Below, piece by piece: positions 17,438 to 26,595 of a stretch of 64,000 nucleotides of DNA (position 1 is the first letter of the stretch; each line of letters opens with the position of its first letter). This DNA is from Vibrio gazogenes (GTDB lineage Bacteria > Pseudomonadota > Gammaproteobacteria > Enterobacterales > Vibrionaceae). The notes beneath the pieces are model-generated. The model ran no database searches. It saw only the letters and a program-made list of their open reading frames with translations, and was not told the DNA's origin. Location: positions 2,604,001-2,668,000 of the forward strand of contig NZ_CP018835.1 of the NCBI RefSeq assembly GCF_002196515.1. The letters run 5' to 3'. The translations under genes were made by a program, and so were the position numbers.

Positions 17438-17879
17438 GATGAAAAAAATTAAAGACTTGATACAAATTCAGCTCCGACAACGTCTGCTTTCTTTGAATGT
17501 GTGGTACCTCAACCGCTTTTTCGGGACACACATCGATGCAACAGCCAGAATTTCTTTAAAAGCCAAAATCGATAAACGCAATGGTGACGGGATCTATATT
17601 GATGAAGGAACATACGTTGCGTTTGGGGTGGCGATTTTGGCACATGATATGTGTCGCCATCTCAAAGCAGATGTCCGGATTGGTAAGAACTGTCATATCG
17701 GCTGCAATTCACTGATTTTACCCGGAGTGACGATTGGAGATTCGTGCATTGTGGCTGCGGGGGCCGTTGTGACGAAAGATGTTCCGCCAAATACGTTAGT
17801 GGCTGGCAATCCGGCAATTGTTAAGAAAGAGGGCATTCACCTCAATCGGCTGGGAATTCTTCCGAAAGATTCAGTTTAA
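17436..17879 (+). CDS. WcaF/hexapeptide-repeat acyltransferase
   Basis: 147 residues from ATG 17436; ATG 17421, inside the last unit of the tandem repeat, would add five residues. Hexapeptide repeats occupy the central and C-terminal parts (IDATARISLKAKID, IGKNCHIGCNSLILPGVTIGDSCIVAAGAVVTKDVP, NTLVAGNPAIV), including the ILAHDM histidine segment of maltose/galactoside acetyltransferase-like enzymes. It likely O-acetylates a sugar of the polymer. No clear ribosome-binding site is visible, because the region that should hold it is tandem repeat. Confidence 0.8.
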   Translation: MMKKIKDLIQIQLRQRLLSLNVWYLNRFFGTHIDATARISLKAKIDKRNGDGIYIDEGTYVAFGVAILAHDMCRHLKADVRIGKNCHIGCNSLILPGVTIGDSCIVAAGAVVTKDVPPNTLVAGNPAIVKKEGIHLNRLGILPKDSV

Positions 17880-17881
17880 TC

Positions 17882-18712
17882 ATGGTGGTGAAATTAATGA
17901 GCGTTATCAATCATCAATACAAACATCGGCTAAAGTTAAAATTTGGCCGTTTTTATTTTGGGATCATCATGGCTTTGGTGACTGTTTTTCAAGTCAGTGC
18001 TGACACCATCACATATCCGAATGGAGCACATGTTGCGATTCATTTGTCGTATGATGATGGACTGTCATCTCAGTTGGATCATGCGATTCCCACGCTTGAT
18101 AAATACAATATCAAAGCGTCTTTCTATCTATTACCGGGTTCAGCAACACTCAATAATGAACGTCAGGTTGAAGCGTGGAAGAAAGCAGCACAGAACGGCC
18201 ATGAACTGGGTAATCATACGGTGTTTCATCCCTGTTCATCCAAAGGCCCTGAGCGGAGTTGGGTCAAACCTTATGCCTCTCTGGAGCAGCGAACACCTGA
18301 ATGGATGGCGGCTGAAGTGAAAATGGCGAATACGTTCCTGTTTTTACTCGACAGCCAAAAAAGTCGTACATTTACACCGCCGTGTTTTGAGACCATGACG
18401 CAGAGTGGTGATTATTTATCGGCTGTCCGGCCGCTGGTCGCGGGGGTATATGGGCGCACATTACCCAAGCCAGAGGAAGTTTACTGGTCTGCCCATAATG
18501 TCTCTGGTCGGCAACTCATCAATTATATTAAACGTTCAGCTGCGAATCCACAGACTAAAATTATTGGCATTAAATTTCACGGTGTTGGCGGCGATTATTT
18601 ATCCATCAGTAACGAAGCACATCGTGAATTAGTGCAATATTTGGCGAAGCATCGTGACCAATATTGGGTAACAACCTACAAAAACATTGTTGATTATATC
18701 CATCAGCAATGA
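17882..18712 (+). CDS. NodB-type polysaccharide deacetylase (CE4)
   Basis: 276 residues. A signal-anchor at about 25-40 (FYFGIIMALVTVFQVSADT) is followed by the NodB domain: motif 1 SYDDG (D58-D59) and motif 2 HELGNHTVFHP with H112 and H116, the Asp-His-His zinc site. FHGVGGDYLS near residue 237 may supply the late catalytic histidine. It would remove N-acetyl groups from the EPS in the periplasm. ATG 17882 follows the previous stop by 2 bp; ATG 17897 with a GGTGGTG ribosome-binding site is a strong alternative. Confidence 0.83.
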   Translation: MVVKLMSVINHQYKHRLKLKFGRFYFGIIMALVTVFQVSADTITYPNGAHVAIHLSYDDGLSSQLDHAIPTLDKYNIKASFYLLPGSATLNNERQVEAWKKAAQNGHELGNHTVFHPCSSKGPERSWVKPYASLEQRTPEWMAAEVKMANTFLFLLDSQKSRTFTPPCFETMTQSGDYLSAVRPLVAGVYGRTLPKPEEVYWSAHNVSGRQLINYIKRSAANPQTKIIGIKFHGVGGDYLSISNEAHRELVQYLAKHRDQYWVTTYKNIVDYIHQQ

Positions 18713-18750
18713 GCCTTTCCCTTGCGATTTTTATTTCTCGTCTCTTATAG

Positions 18751-18790
18751 AAGACTCATTGATCCGAGTGTAATGCGATTAATGAGTCTT
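18751..18790 (+). terminator. Inverted repeat after the deacetylase gene
   Basis: AAGACTCATT (18751-18760) and AATGAGTCTT (18781-18790) form a perfect 10-bp stem around a 20-nt loop. There is no T-run after it, so it may be a weak terminator, a 3' stabiliser or an operator rather than a classic intrinsic terminator. Confidence 0.4.
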
Positions 18791-18858
18791 ACTTATGTCT
18801 ATTTCCGCTCATATTTGTCTCACTATTGATATTATTTCCAATTACCAATTCAGGTGTC

Positions 18859-18887
18859 TTGTTTGTCCTGGTGCCTAATCCTATAGT
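18859..18887 (+). promoter_or_regulatory. Candidate sigma-70 promoter
   Basis: TTGTTT (18859-18864), 17-nt spacer, TATAGT (18882-18887). It would start a transcript for the second EPS segment about 100 nt before the Ala-rich protein gene. Hexamer matches are 4 of 6 and 5 of 6. Confidence 0.4.
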
Positions 18888-18992
18888 TTGCCTTATTGAA
18901 TGAATATAATAATTTTATCAACAGATGGATTGTTATATTTATTATCGGAGCAGACTGCCATGGTTGAATTGGCATAACAACGGGTAATTGTG

Positions 18993-19490
18993 ATGAAACG
19001 CAAAGGATTGGTAGTGAATATTTTATGGAGTGTCGGATTGGCATCTTCCGTCATGGCCGCACCGGATAACGGGACGACGCAGGCTGATACCGTTTCAGCG
19101 GCTGCCGTTTCGGATCAACAAGCACGAATCGGGCAACAGGTCGCGCAACAGCTTGCTGAGCGTGCCCCGCTTGATGTGGTTCGTCTCATGGCAGAGGAAG
19201 CACCGCTTGACGCACCGATGATTCTTCAGGCCGTGTATCGTAAAGCGCCAAATGTTTCTCTTGAGAGCCTTGTGTTAACCGCGTTTCAAGCAGCGCCTGA
19301 AGCTGCGTTGGCGATTGCATCAATGGCACTTGATTTGGGGTTAGATGCGACGCTTTTACCGGAACTTGCCATTGCCGCTAATATTGACCCGACGACTGTT
19401 GCCCAAGCAACCGCAGCGGGGCCTGCCGAGACACAACCCGAACCCATCATCAGACGTCACTCCCGGGGAAGCGGGATCTCTCCCAGTTAA
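18993..19490 (+). CDS. Alanine-rich exported protein of unknown function
   Basis: 165 residues from ATG 18993 (GTG 18990 also possible). A signal peptide ends at SSVMA-APD. The mature part is strongly Ala-rich and predicted helical, with segments such as RIGQQVAQQLAERAP and AAPEAALAIASMALDLGL that look like degenerate helical repeats, and a short basic tail RRHSRGSG. I do not recognise the family. Position between a deacetylase and a ligase, with its own candidate promoter, suggests an EPS-related periplasmic role, which is only contextual. Confidence 0.6.
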   Translation: MKRKGLVVNILWSVGLASSVMAAPDNGTTQADTVSAAAVSDQQARIGQQVAQQLAERAPLDVVRLMAEEAPLDAPMILQAVYRKAPNVSLESLVLTAFQAAPEAALAIASMALDLGLDATLLPELAIAANIDPTTVAQATAAGPAETQPEPIIRRHSRGSGISPS

Positions 19491-19574
19491 TACCGGATCA
19501 TGATGTGCAGCTGTAACTTCCTTACTTACCGTCAGTATTTAGAATGAAGGACGTGACCTTGAGGGAGGAAGACC

Positions 19575-21005
19575 GTGACTCATAGTGAACGTTGGTGCTG
19601 GTATTCTTTATTGCTCATGTTGATCTGGCTGCCGATTCCACTTGGCAGCCACCGGATGTGGTCGTGGTCGATATTTGAAATCTGGATATCTTGTCAGACG
19701 CTGTTACTCAGTGTGTCTTTGTGGCATCGGTTCCCTTGGCGGAAAATCAGACAATTTGTCTGGCTGCTGGCTCCGCTGAGTCTCTTTCAGTGTTGGGTTG
19801 CGATTCAGGCAATGCCATTACCGGTTGAGATACTCCGGGTCATTGCACCGGATGTGGCTCAGCTTTATCGTCAGGTCGGTGCGGACGTCGGGAGTCTTTC
19901 CTACGACCGCTATGCAACATTGACAGGACTGATGAAAGGGATCGCCTATACATTATTTGCGTTCAATGCAGTGATTCTGATCCATTCCGTCAAGCGTGTA
20001 AAAACCGTGCTGTATGCGCTGGTTATCAGCGGGACTTTCCAATCATTTTATGGCGTCTTGACCGTATTATTAAATAGCCATCAAAGCTGGTTATTTGGTT
20101 TGCCGCAAGGTCATCGGGCGACGGGAACCTTTGTGTATTTCAACCACTTTGCCAATTATCTGGTGATGTGTTTGTGTCTGGGGATCGGCCTGATTGTCTC
20201 ACAGTTACATCAGACTGAATCCGGGTCGTGGCATGTGCGTATCAGGCGGTGGTTCAGTGCACTGATGTCCGCCAAAATGATGATCCGTTTGTGTCTGATT
20301 GTGATGGTTATTGCTTTGATCATGACGCGTTCTCGGATGGGCAATGCAGTTTTCTTTTCTGTGATCGCGTTCGGTGGAGTCATTGCTCTCTGTTTTTATA
20401 AGAGAAGGCCGAGAGCGTTAACGGCATTAATCATCTCCATGATGATCATTGATACATTTTTGGTGGGGACGTTGTTTGGTATTGATAAGGTCAAGCAGCG
20501 TATCGAAGCCACTTCCGTTGAAACGGAGACTCGCGATCAGGCGGTGCAGTGGAGTCTGGATATTATTCGCGATTATCCGTTAACCGGCACGGGGTTAGGG
20601 AGCTTCTATTCTACTTTCCCGCACTACACGCACTACAATATCGGCTATTACAATTATGCCCATAATGACTATGTTCAATTCGCTGCTGAAGCAGGGATCC
20701 CGGCGGTGATCTTGTTAAGTTTACCGATACTGGTCGCTCTGTGGTTTTGTTTCAACGTGATCAGAACCAGACATAGCAAAACATTAAAAGGCACTGCGTT
20801 AGGATGCCTGATGGGGATTTTGGCCATGATGGCACAAATTAGCGTCGATTTTCATCTACAGGCGCCCGCGAATGCTGTGACATTTATTTTGATGCTCGTG
20901 TTGTCTGGCTGTGTAAGACAGATTCAAATCCGTCCGGAAAGTCATCAGGCTGCGGTTGAAAACTTGTCCGTTGAAAGCATGTCCAGTGAAAAACTGACCA
21001 TTTGA
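19575..21005 (+). CDS. O-antigen ligase family membrane protein
   Basis: 476 residues, about eleven membrane helices. The large periplasmic loop carries DIIRDYPLTGTGLGSFYSTFP and YNYAHNDYVQFAAEAGIPA, including the H-N-D/E segment conserved in WaaL/PglL-type ligases. GTG 19575 has a strong GGAGG 6 nt upstream. This is the second Wzy_C-type protein of the locus. It could be a polymer ligase, an oligosaccharyl or sugar ligase, or a second polymerase. The 3' end encodes a Ser/Glu-rich tail with repeated VES(M) elements. Confidence 0.8.
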   Translation: MTHSERWCWYSLLLMLIWLPIPLGSHRMWSWSIFEIWISCQTLLLSVSLWHRFPWRKIRQFVWLLAPLSLFQCWVAIQAMPLPVEILRVIAPDVAQLYRQVGADVGSLSYDRYATLTGLMKGIAYTLFAFNAVILIHSVKRVKTVLYALVISGTFQSFYGVLTVLLNSHQSWLFGLPQGHRATGTFVYFNHFANYLVMCLCLGIGLIVSQLHQTESGSWHVRIRRWFSALMSAKMMIRLCLIVMVIALIMTRSRMGNAVFFSVIAFGGVIALCFYKRRPRALTALIISMMIIDTFLVGTLFGIDKVKQRIEATSVETETRDQAVQWSLDIIRDYPLTGTGLGSFYSTFPHYTHYNIGYYNYAHNDYVQFAAEAGIPAVILLSLPILVALWFCFNVIRTRHSKTLKGTALGCLMGILAMMAQISVDFHLQAPANAVTFILMLVLSGCVRQIQIRPESHQAAVENLSVESMSSEKLTI

Positions 21006-21270
21006 GCGTTGTGATTTTATTCGATAACGGAGAGATCAGCCGAGAATTTGTTTTATTTATAAGAATGACACAATAAAAATTTTTATTTATTTAACGTTGA
21101 ACAAGAACTTTCATGAAATTGACGTCCAAGCACTCAATTTATGGATTAATCCTGCAAGTCGTTCAGAATACGATAAATATGACACTTGGCCTGTGTCGTA
21201 AATTATTTTTTCTGAAATTGTTTGTCGGAGTGAGTCGGACGTCAGGACGATTAAAATATCGGGGAATAAA

Positions 21271-22227
21271 ATGAAAAAGACATTAATTGCTTTAGCAGTG
21301 GCAAGCTGTGCTTCGGTGGCGCATGCTGCGGAAATATATTCACTGGATGGTGTTACCGTTGATTTATCCGGTGAAGTGGATGTGCAGTATTATAAATCTC
21401 AGGATAAAAGTCAGCATTCTGAATGGAATGTGAACGAAGCGAAGTTTGGTTTTGATATGACTTATGAGATGACCGAAGATTTGGTTGTTGGCTCACATAT
21501 GAATGTTGATGCCAATGATGAAGAAGACAATGGTTCGATCAGACGTGGTGATGTGTATGGCAAGATCATCTACCTTCAGTCGCATACGATTAGTTTTGGT
21601 GCGCAACCCACGATTCTGGACGACGCCGGGATCGGGGATGACTATGAATTCGGTTTTACCTCCTTCGTTGAAAGTGCGAAAAATGAAGGGGATCAGGTCA
21701 TTAAATATAAATATGACGGCGGTGAAATGTTTTATGGCGGGTTGGCATATTTAGAGAATAAGAATAATACCACCGGTAGTAACGATGATTATCAGCTCGA
21801 TGGCAATTTAGGTGCAAGAGTAGAAGATTTTGACTTTACCATTTTCCTTGCACGTGCCCAGAAGAATGAGATTGATATCAGTACCTATGATCTGGAAATC
21901 CGCTATCTGTATGGTGACTGGCAGTTTGCCACAACATATGGTATCTCTTCGACAGAGCAGGAAAATGCATCCGATCGGGATAAATCAACGTATGGTTTGA
22001 CCGTGAGCTATAGTGATGGCGGTCGGTTGGAATATGCTGCCGGATGGGCCGTTGTTGAGACAGATCATAGCATTAGCAATGCTGTATCAAACGGTGATGT
22101 CAATGATTTCTATGTCAATGTGACTTATGCTTTGTCAAATGATGTCGCGCTCTATGCCGAAGTCGGTCTGACCGATGCAAATGATCAAGAAACGGGTTAT
22201 GTCATCGGGATGGACACGACGTTCTGA
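21271..22227 (+). CDS. Outer-membrane general porin-like beta-barrel
   Basis: 318 residues with a clear signal peptide (MKKTLIALAVASCASVAHA-AE). Alternating beta-strand pattern and a terminal phenylalanine (GMDTTF) are typical of trimeric Gram-negative porins. It begins VTVDLSGEVDVQYYKSQ and is acidic, like Vibrio OmpU-type porins but shorter. It lies inside the EPS locus, so a role as the outer-membrane partner of the short export protein at 5221 should be considered beside a plain porin role. A 265-bp AT-rich gap with a GACAC-N7-GTGTC dyad near 21181 precedes it. Confidence 0.78.
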   Translation: MKKTLIALAVASCASVAHAAEIYSLDGVTVDLSGEVDVQYYKSQDKSQHSEWNVNEAKFGFDMTYEMTEDLVVGSHMNVDANDEEDNGSIRRGDVYGKIIYLQSHTISFGAQPTILDDAGIGDDYEFGFTSFVESAKNEGDQVIKYKYDGGEMFYGGLAYLENKNNTTGSNDDYQLDGNLGARVEDFDFTIFLARAQKNEIDISTYDLEIRYLYGDWQFATTYGISSTEQENASDRDKSTYGLTVSYSDGGRLEYAAGWAVVETDHSISNAVSNGDVNDFYVNVTYALSNDVALYAEVGLTDANDQETGYVIGMDTTF

Positions 22228-22303
22228 TGATGTCGGTATGGTGGCTCGTTGGTCGAGTCACCATCGATTTATGAATACATCAACATCATTAAAGGAAGTC
22301 ATT

Positions 22304-22981
22304 TTGAAACGCATTGTATTTATTTTAGGTGTGCTTGCCGGGAGCTTTTCTTGCGCAGCACTTGCAGCAGAGTTGACCTTACCGAGAAGTGTTGAGTTAT
22401 TGGCTCTTGATGGTCAGAAAGTTGCTCATACAGCGGTGGTTAAGCTGCCGGAAGGGCAGCATCAGTTCGTGTTTCGGTATGAAGAATCACTGCGTTTCGG
22501 TTCTCATAAGAAAAAATATCAGTCAACGCCTTTGATTGTCTCAATTCCATTTTCTGAATCAACACAGATGGTGCTACACCATTCTCGTTTCCGTGACTAT
22601 TCAGCCGCAGCATCAGCATTTGAGAATGGCACCGTTGAGTGGCAAGTCGTTGATCCACAGGGCGAGTTGACGGATCTTCATCCGGTTGAACTGCCCGGTA
22701 ATCCCGGCTTTTTGCCCTATCAGAATATTGAAGCCGCCATCGGACGCTATAATCGCCAGCATGGTATTTCGATGTCATCTGATCGCATGGTGATGAGAAC
22801 CGTGCAGGGACAAATGACCACGAAACCACAACCCCCGATAAACTCCCGTCAAGCGGTTACTCATGACGCATCAGATACCCAATATGCTGGTGATTTTGTG
22901 CCTCAGATTCAGGCTTGGTATTTACAAGCGACGGATGCAGAACGTAAAGCTTTACTCAAATGGATGATTGAGCAGCAATAA
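22304..22981 (+). CDS. DUF2057 (YccT/CsgI-like) periplasmic protein
   Basis: 225 residues from TTG 22304, which has AAGGAAG 7 nt upstream and begins exactly at a signal peptide (KRIVFILGVLAGSFSCAALAAE); ATG 22271 would add 11 residues. ELTLPRSVELLALDGQKV and LPEGQHQFVFRYEESLRFGS are the DUF2057 family pattern. The E. coli relative CsgI modulates curli assembly; the Vibrio function is unknown. Presence between a porin and a Wzb phosphatase puts it in the EPS segment. Confidence 0.75.
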   Translation: MKRIVFILGVLAGSFSCAALAAELTLPRSVELLALDGQKVAHTAVVKLPEGQHQFVFRYEESLRFGSHKKKYQSTPLIVSIPFSESTQMVLHHSRFRDYSAAASAFENGTVEWQVVDPQGELTDLHPVELPGNPGFLPYQNIEAAIGRYNRQHGISMSSDRMVMRTVQGQMTTKPQPPINSRQAVTHDASDTQYAGDFVPQIQAWYLQATDAERKALLKWMIEQQ

Positions 22982-23000
22982 TGCTTTGAAGAGATCTCTT

Positions 23001-23447
23001 ATGTTTGAAAATATTCTCGTGATTTGTGCAGGGAATATCTGCCGTTCTCCTTATGCCGCCGAGCGACTTCGGCGTCTCATGCCCTCTCATACGGTGCACT
23101 CTGCCGGATTGCTTACCGAAAAAAGTGGGCTGGTCGGTGCTTCGGCTGCCCCAGAGGCGCAAGCTATTGCCCGCTCATTAGGGATCGATCTGACTGCTCA
23201 TCAGGCACAGCCAATTCACGCGACCATGGTCGATGACTGTGATTTAATCTTAGCCATGAACCAAAATCAGATTGATATGCTGAGCCGAATGTTTCCGAAA
23301 GCACGCCATAAAACGATGCTTTTTGGTCATTGGATTGGTGTCAGCCAAATTGATGATCCCTATCAGAAATCCTCCGCGGTTTTTCAACAGGTTTATGCTG
23401 TTCTTGACCGTGCTGCGCAAGCTTGGGCTGAGAAGATCAGTCACTAA
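23001..23447 (+). CDS. wzb: Low-molecular-weight protein tyrosine phosphatase, Wzb-like
   Basis: 148 residues from ATG 23001; a longer reading from TTG 22968 overlaps the previous gene. The P-loop ICAGNICRSP supplies the C-x5-R-S catalytic motif, and IDDPYQKS provides the general-acid aspartate. It should dephosphorylate the tyrosine tail of the VpsO-like kinase at 5822. In E. coli-type loci wzb sits beside wzc; here it is 15 kb away from the kinase gene but still in the same locus. Confidence 0.9.
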   Translation: MFENILVICAGNICRSPYAAERLRRLMPSHTVHSAGLLTEKSGLVGASAAPEAQAIARSLGIDLTAHQAQPIHATMVDDCDLILAMNQNQIDMLSRMFPKARHKTMLFGHWIGVSQIDDPYQKSSAVFQQVYAVLDRAAQAWAEKISH

Positions 23448-23798
23448 ACCGCCCCTCCCTAATGTTACGAGTTGGTTATTTTTTAGCCAATTCGGCCAGT
23501 CTGTGCCATATTTATAAACATGTAGCATAATAAAATCCCCCTATCTTTTGTCGTTCTTTCCAAAATAAAGAGGTTAAACATAGACATACAACAATCTTAC
23601 TTTTCTCTGTTATTTCAAGTTGTTTTGCCATGCATGATCACGCTTGACGAATGAATGATGTTACTTATTGAAATTAAATGGATTTCTTGGTGTCTTTCTT
23701 CAGTCATTTTCGCTGAAACTGCACCGGAGGTAACTCGGGGATTCTCCCCGGTTCATGATGAATGAAATAGTCTGTTTAACAGTGAGGGAGAGAAAAAT
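23448..23798 (+). other. 351-bp non-coding stretch between wzb and the second deacetylase
   Basis: No gene is seen. It holds a degenerate copy of the dispersed repeat (23701-23733) and directly after it a short perfect hairpin, CGGGGA-TTC-TCCCCG (23736-23750), without a T-run. AT-rich between 23520 and 23700. Confidence 0.5.
23701..23733 (+). repeat. Degenerate copy of the dispersed repeat
   Basis: CAGTCATTTTCGCTGAAACT and the following GCA match the right half of the elements at 3175 and 32873 with two differences in the first 23 bases, then diverge. It is a remnant of the same family. Confidence 0.5.
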
Positions 23799-25367
23799 AT
23801 GAAGTTAGCTAGGTGGCTTTTATCTTTACATTACGGATTCTACGGTGGTTTGTTCATGGTGTGTTTGGCCGTGGGTGCTGTCACGGTTCAGGCCAGTGAG
23901 GTTGAAACAACGAATCTGCCCACACCTCAATTACTGGAAAGTTTCGATTCTATGACGGGATGGTCCGTCAATCGCGGAGGCGTTTTTCAGCAGGTCTGCC
24001 CGGTCACCGAAGGGCAGGGTGCAATGGCTGTTCTCGGCAGGGGGGAAGAACTGTCCCATGCTACTGCTCAGAAGACATTACAGACGCCGGTCAATTCGAA
24101 GGATATGGGGGTGATTGCCTTTGCGGTACGTAAAGTTTTGCCGCGCGTGACGAGCAATCTGAATGTCAGATTTAGCACGGCTGGTGGTTCGTACACCGGT
24201 GTCAATTATCATCTCAATGTGGCTAACCTGAACTCGAATGCGCCATTGAAAACGTATTGGGTTGCGTTTCACCAGTCAGAAGATCCATTGCTGTCACAAT
24301 CGGTGGATGTGACAAAAGTTCGAGTCAGTTCACCGTCTCGCAATCCCCCGTATATGATTAACAATAAGATTGATTCCCTTTATGCCAATGCGAAAGGTCA
24401 ACCCACAGTCGTGATTGGGTTTGATGATGGGGCAGATACGATAGCAAGCATTGCATATCCCTATATGGCCCAGTATGGGTTGGTCGGCACAATCTATGTT
24501 CCGACCCAGCAAGTTGGTTGGGTGAATCGACTGACTTGGGAGCAAATTTCGATGCTGTCAGACGCTGGCTGGGCGATTAGTGTGGATGGTTCTCCGGATG
24601 ATACACCGATGACCGATGCTGCGGATGTGGGCACAGCAGTTGCCAACGCGATTTCCTCATGGAATCAATTGGAACAGCATGGGCTTGATTCTGAAGCGAT
24701 GTTCCATCTGTGCTATCCCGAAGGAAGATTTTTCGATACGTCTGTTCGACCGGTTCAGGTGACATCCATGATGTCGGATGGTTCAAACGTGGTGACGCTG
24801 GATAACAACTATCCTATCCATGTCGGGATGCGCGTCTACGGGTCGAATATTCCCAAGAATACCTATGTGATTAATGGTGGTGGGGAATCGGTTGCTTCGG
24901 TCACTTTGTCTCAAAAAATTCCGCCACAGAATTTACCTGCCATGTTTAATGACGAATCCGGGGAATTCTATTTAGATAAATTGCCGACAGCATTACGTAA
25001 AGCAGGATTTAAATCAGGACGGATTACCGTCGGCGGCGATATGTATACCCGGTTTGGTTTTGGTGGCAGAGAGATGACGACCATTGGTCAAGGTGTCTCT
25101 TACATGACATTTAACCAGTTTTCGCCATTGCTAGAGCAAGTCATTTTGCGCGGTACCACCATGGAAACTTATTTCCATCGGATTGTACCTGATCCCGCAG
25201 AAGGATGGACACCGGATACACCGAATCCGGGGATCGATGTTTATGAGTCATTTTTCAAAGCTTATGTTGATACCGTCGCTGAAAAGGTTCAGGCCGGAGA
25301 GCTGGTTGTGTTGACCAAACCACAGTGGTATGAGCGGGATATTGATAAAACGGTTCCCGAATTATAA
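23799..25367 (+). CDS. Secreted NodB-like polysaccharide deacetylase homologue, zinc histidines missing
   Basis: 522 residues with a signal peptide ending near VQAS. About residues 50-190 form a beta-rich, probably carbohydrate-binding N-terminal domain. The NodB domain begins VVIGFDDGAD (D209, D210 intact). Where active enzymes have H-x-x-x-H, this protein reads AGWAISVDGSPDD, with no histidine. An inserted beta-rich segment (about 325-375, VTLDNNYPIHVGMRVYGSNIP) interrupts the domain. It may be a binding protein or use another metal site. It ends the run of likely polymer-modifying genes. Confidence 0.72.
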   Translation: MKLARWLLSLHYGFYGGLFMVCLAVGAVTVQASEVETTNLPTPQLLESFDSMTGWSVNRGGVFQQVCPVTEGQGAMAVLGRGEELSHATAQKTLQTPVNSKDMGVIAFAVRKVLPRVTSNLNVRFSTAGGSYTGVNYHLNVANLNSNAPLKTYWVAFHQSEDPLLSQSVDVTKVRVSSPSRNPPYMINNKIDSLYANAKGQPTVVIGFDDGADTIASIAYPYMAQYGLVGTIYVPTQQVGWVNRLTWEQISMLSDAGWAISVDGSPDDTPMTDAADVGTAVANAISSWNQLEQHGLDSEAMFHLCYPEGRFFDTSVRPVQVTSMMSDGSNVVTLDNNYPIHVGMRVYGSNIPKNTYVINGGGESVASVTLSQKIPPQNLPAMFNDESGEFYLDKLPTALRKAGFKSGRITVGGDMYTRFGFGGREMTTIGQGVSYMTFNQFSPLLEQVILRGTTMETYFHRIVPDPAEGWTPDTPNPGIDVYESFFKAYVDTVAEKVQAGELVVLTKPQWYERDIDKTVPEL

Positions 25368-25596
25368 TTGCGTCGATGCCTAACAAGGTCTGATTTTCTA
25401 ACATCAGATTGAGATCGGACAGTGTTCCCTTTTCGTGTTCACCAAGTGGTGTTATAGCTGTCGCGGAAAGGGGATGTCTGGTTACTGCCCATTCAGTACC
25501 GAATGGGTTGATTTGATACAAACTGCTACATTCTTTTTGGCTGAATTTCGCTACACTGGTTTCAAACGTCGTTTTATTTTGCGGAGCCAGAAATCA

Positions 25597-26319
25597 ATGA
25601 CCCCCCTGCCGAATTACAATAAACGGATTCTTTTAGTTGAAGATGACACTGAGCTTGCTGGCTTGATCGCGGATTTTTTGTCTCGTTACGGTTTTGACGT
25701 GATAACGGTGAATAATGGGACGGATGCGGTGAAACAAGTCGCTGATCTTCAGCCGGATTTGGTGATTCTTGATGTGATGCTACCGGGAATGAACGGTATG
25801 GAAGTCTGTCAAACGATACGTCGTTTCTATACCGGCTATATCTTGATGCAAACGGCTCTAGACGATGACGCTGATCAGATGAGGGGATTAGAAATTGGTG
25901 CTGATGATTATGTGATCAAGCAGGTGCAGCCCCATTTATTACTTTCCCGGATTTATGCTTTATTACGGCGTTCAGAACGAAAATTACCGCCTGCCAGTAC
26001 GACGATAGAAGCGAATACCCTGATGTGTGGGCCGTTGGTGATTGATTTAAGTAATCGGACGGTCGTGTTGAATCAGCTCCCCGTTGAGACAACGACCGCA
26101 GAGTTTGAACTATTGGTTTTACTGGCGAGTACGGTTGGTCAAGTGGTGAGCCGGGATGAGATTTTACAGAAAATACGCGGTTTTGAGTACGATGGTTTAG
26201 ATCGGTCGATTGATCGCAGAATATCCCGCCTGCGACAAAAACTGGTGCTGGACAATGGTAAAGAGCTGATCAAAACGGTCAGAGGCGTCGGCTACCAACT
26301 CTGTGTTTATTCGGATTGA
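25597..26319 (+). CDS. OmpR/RstA-type response regulator without adjacent kinase
   Basis: 240 residues from ATG 25597 (GGAG about 11 nt upstream; longer readings have no family match). The receiver domain has the acidic pocket VEDD, phospho-acceptor D59 in LVILDVMLPG, and K108 in DDYVIKQVQP. The C-terminal winged helix contains TTAEFELLVLLAS, VSRDEIL and SIDRRISRLRQKL. Sequence around MRGLEIGADDYVIKQVQPHLLLSRI resembles RstA/TorR. No histidine kinase gene occurs in the window, so it is an orphan here; control of the flanking surface genes is plausible. Confidence 0.85.
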   Translation: MTPLPNYNKRILLVEDDTELAGLIADFLSRYGFDVITVNNGTDAVKQVADLQPDLVILDVMLPGMNGMEVCQTIRRFYTGYILMQTALDDDADQMRGLEIGADDYVIKQVQPHLLLSRIYALLRRSERKLPPASTTIEANTLMCGPLVIDLSNRTVVLNQLPVETTTAEFELLVLLASTVGQVVSRDEILQKIRGFEYDGLDRSIDRRISRLRQKLVLDNGKELIKTVRGVGYQLCVYSD

Positions 26320-26595
26320 GCGGACCGATCCGAAACCTAATCTTAACCCCACCGGGGCACGAACGTTTTGTCTGTGCCGTAAACAGGGCCTCTCTTCCCC
26401 TCTGACAAATCATATCTTGCCTGTGTATAGCAATTGGGAACGACCAACGACCCAATGCGCTGTACTGAGTCCTCTGTACGCTGTTACAGACTGTCACACA
26501 GCGTCACCATAAGCCTCTCAAATCTCAGCCTTTGTTCAATGATAATGACGTTGTGATGCATTTTGTCCATTTTCATTGTAGTCAGAGGAAAAGTA

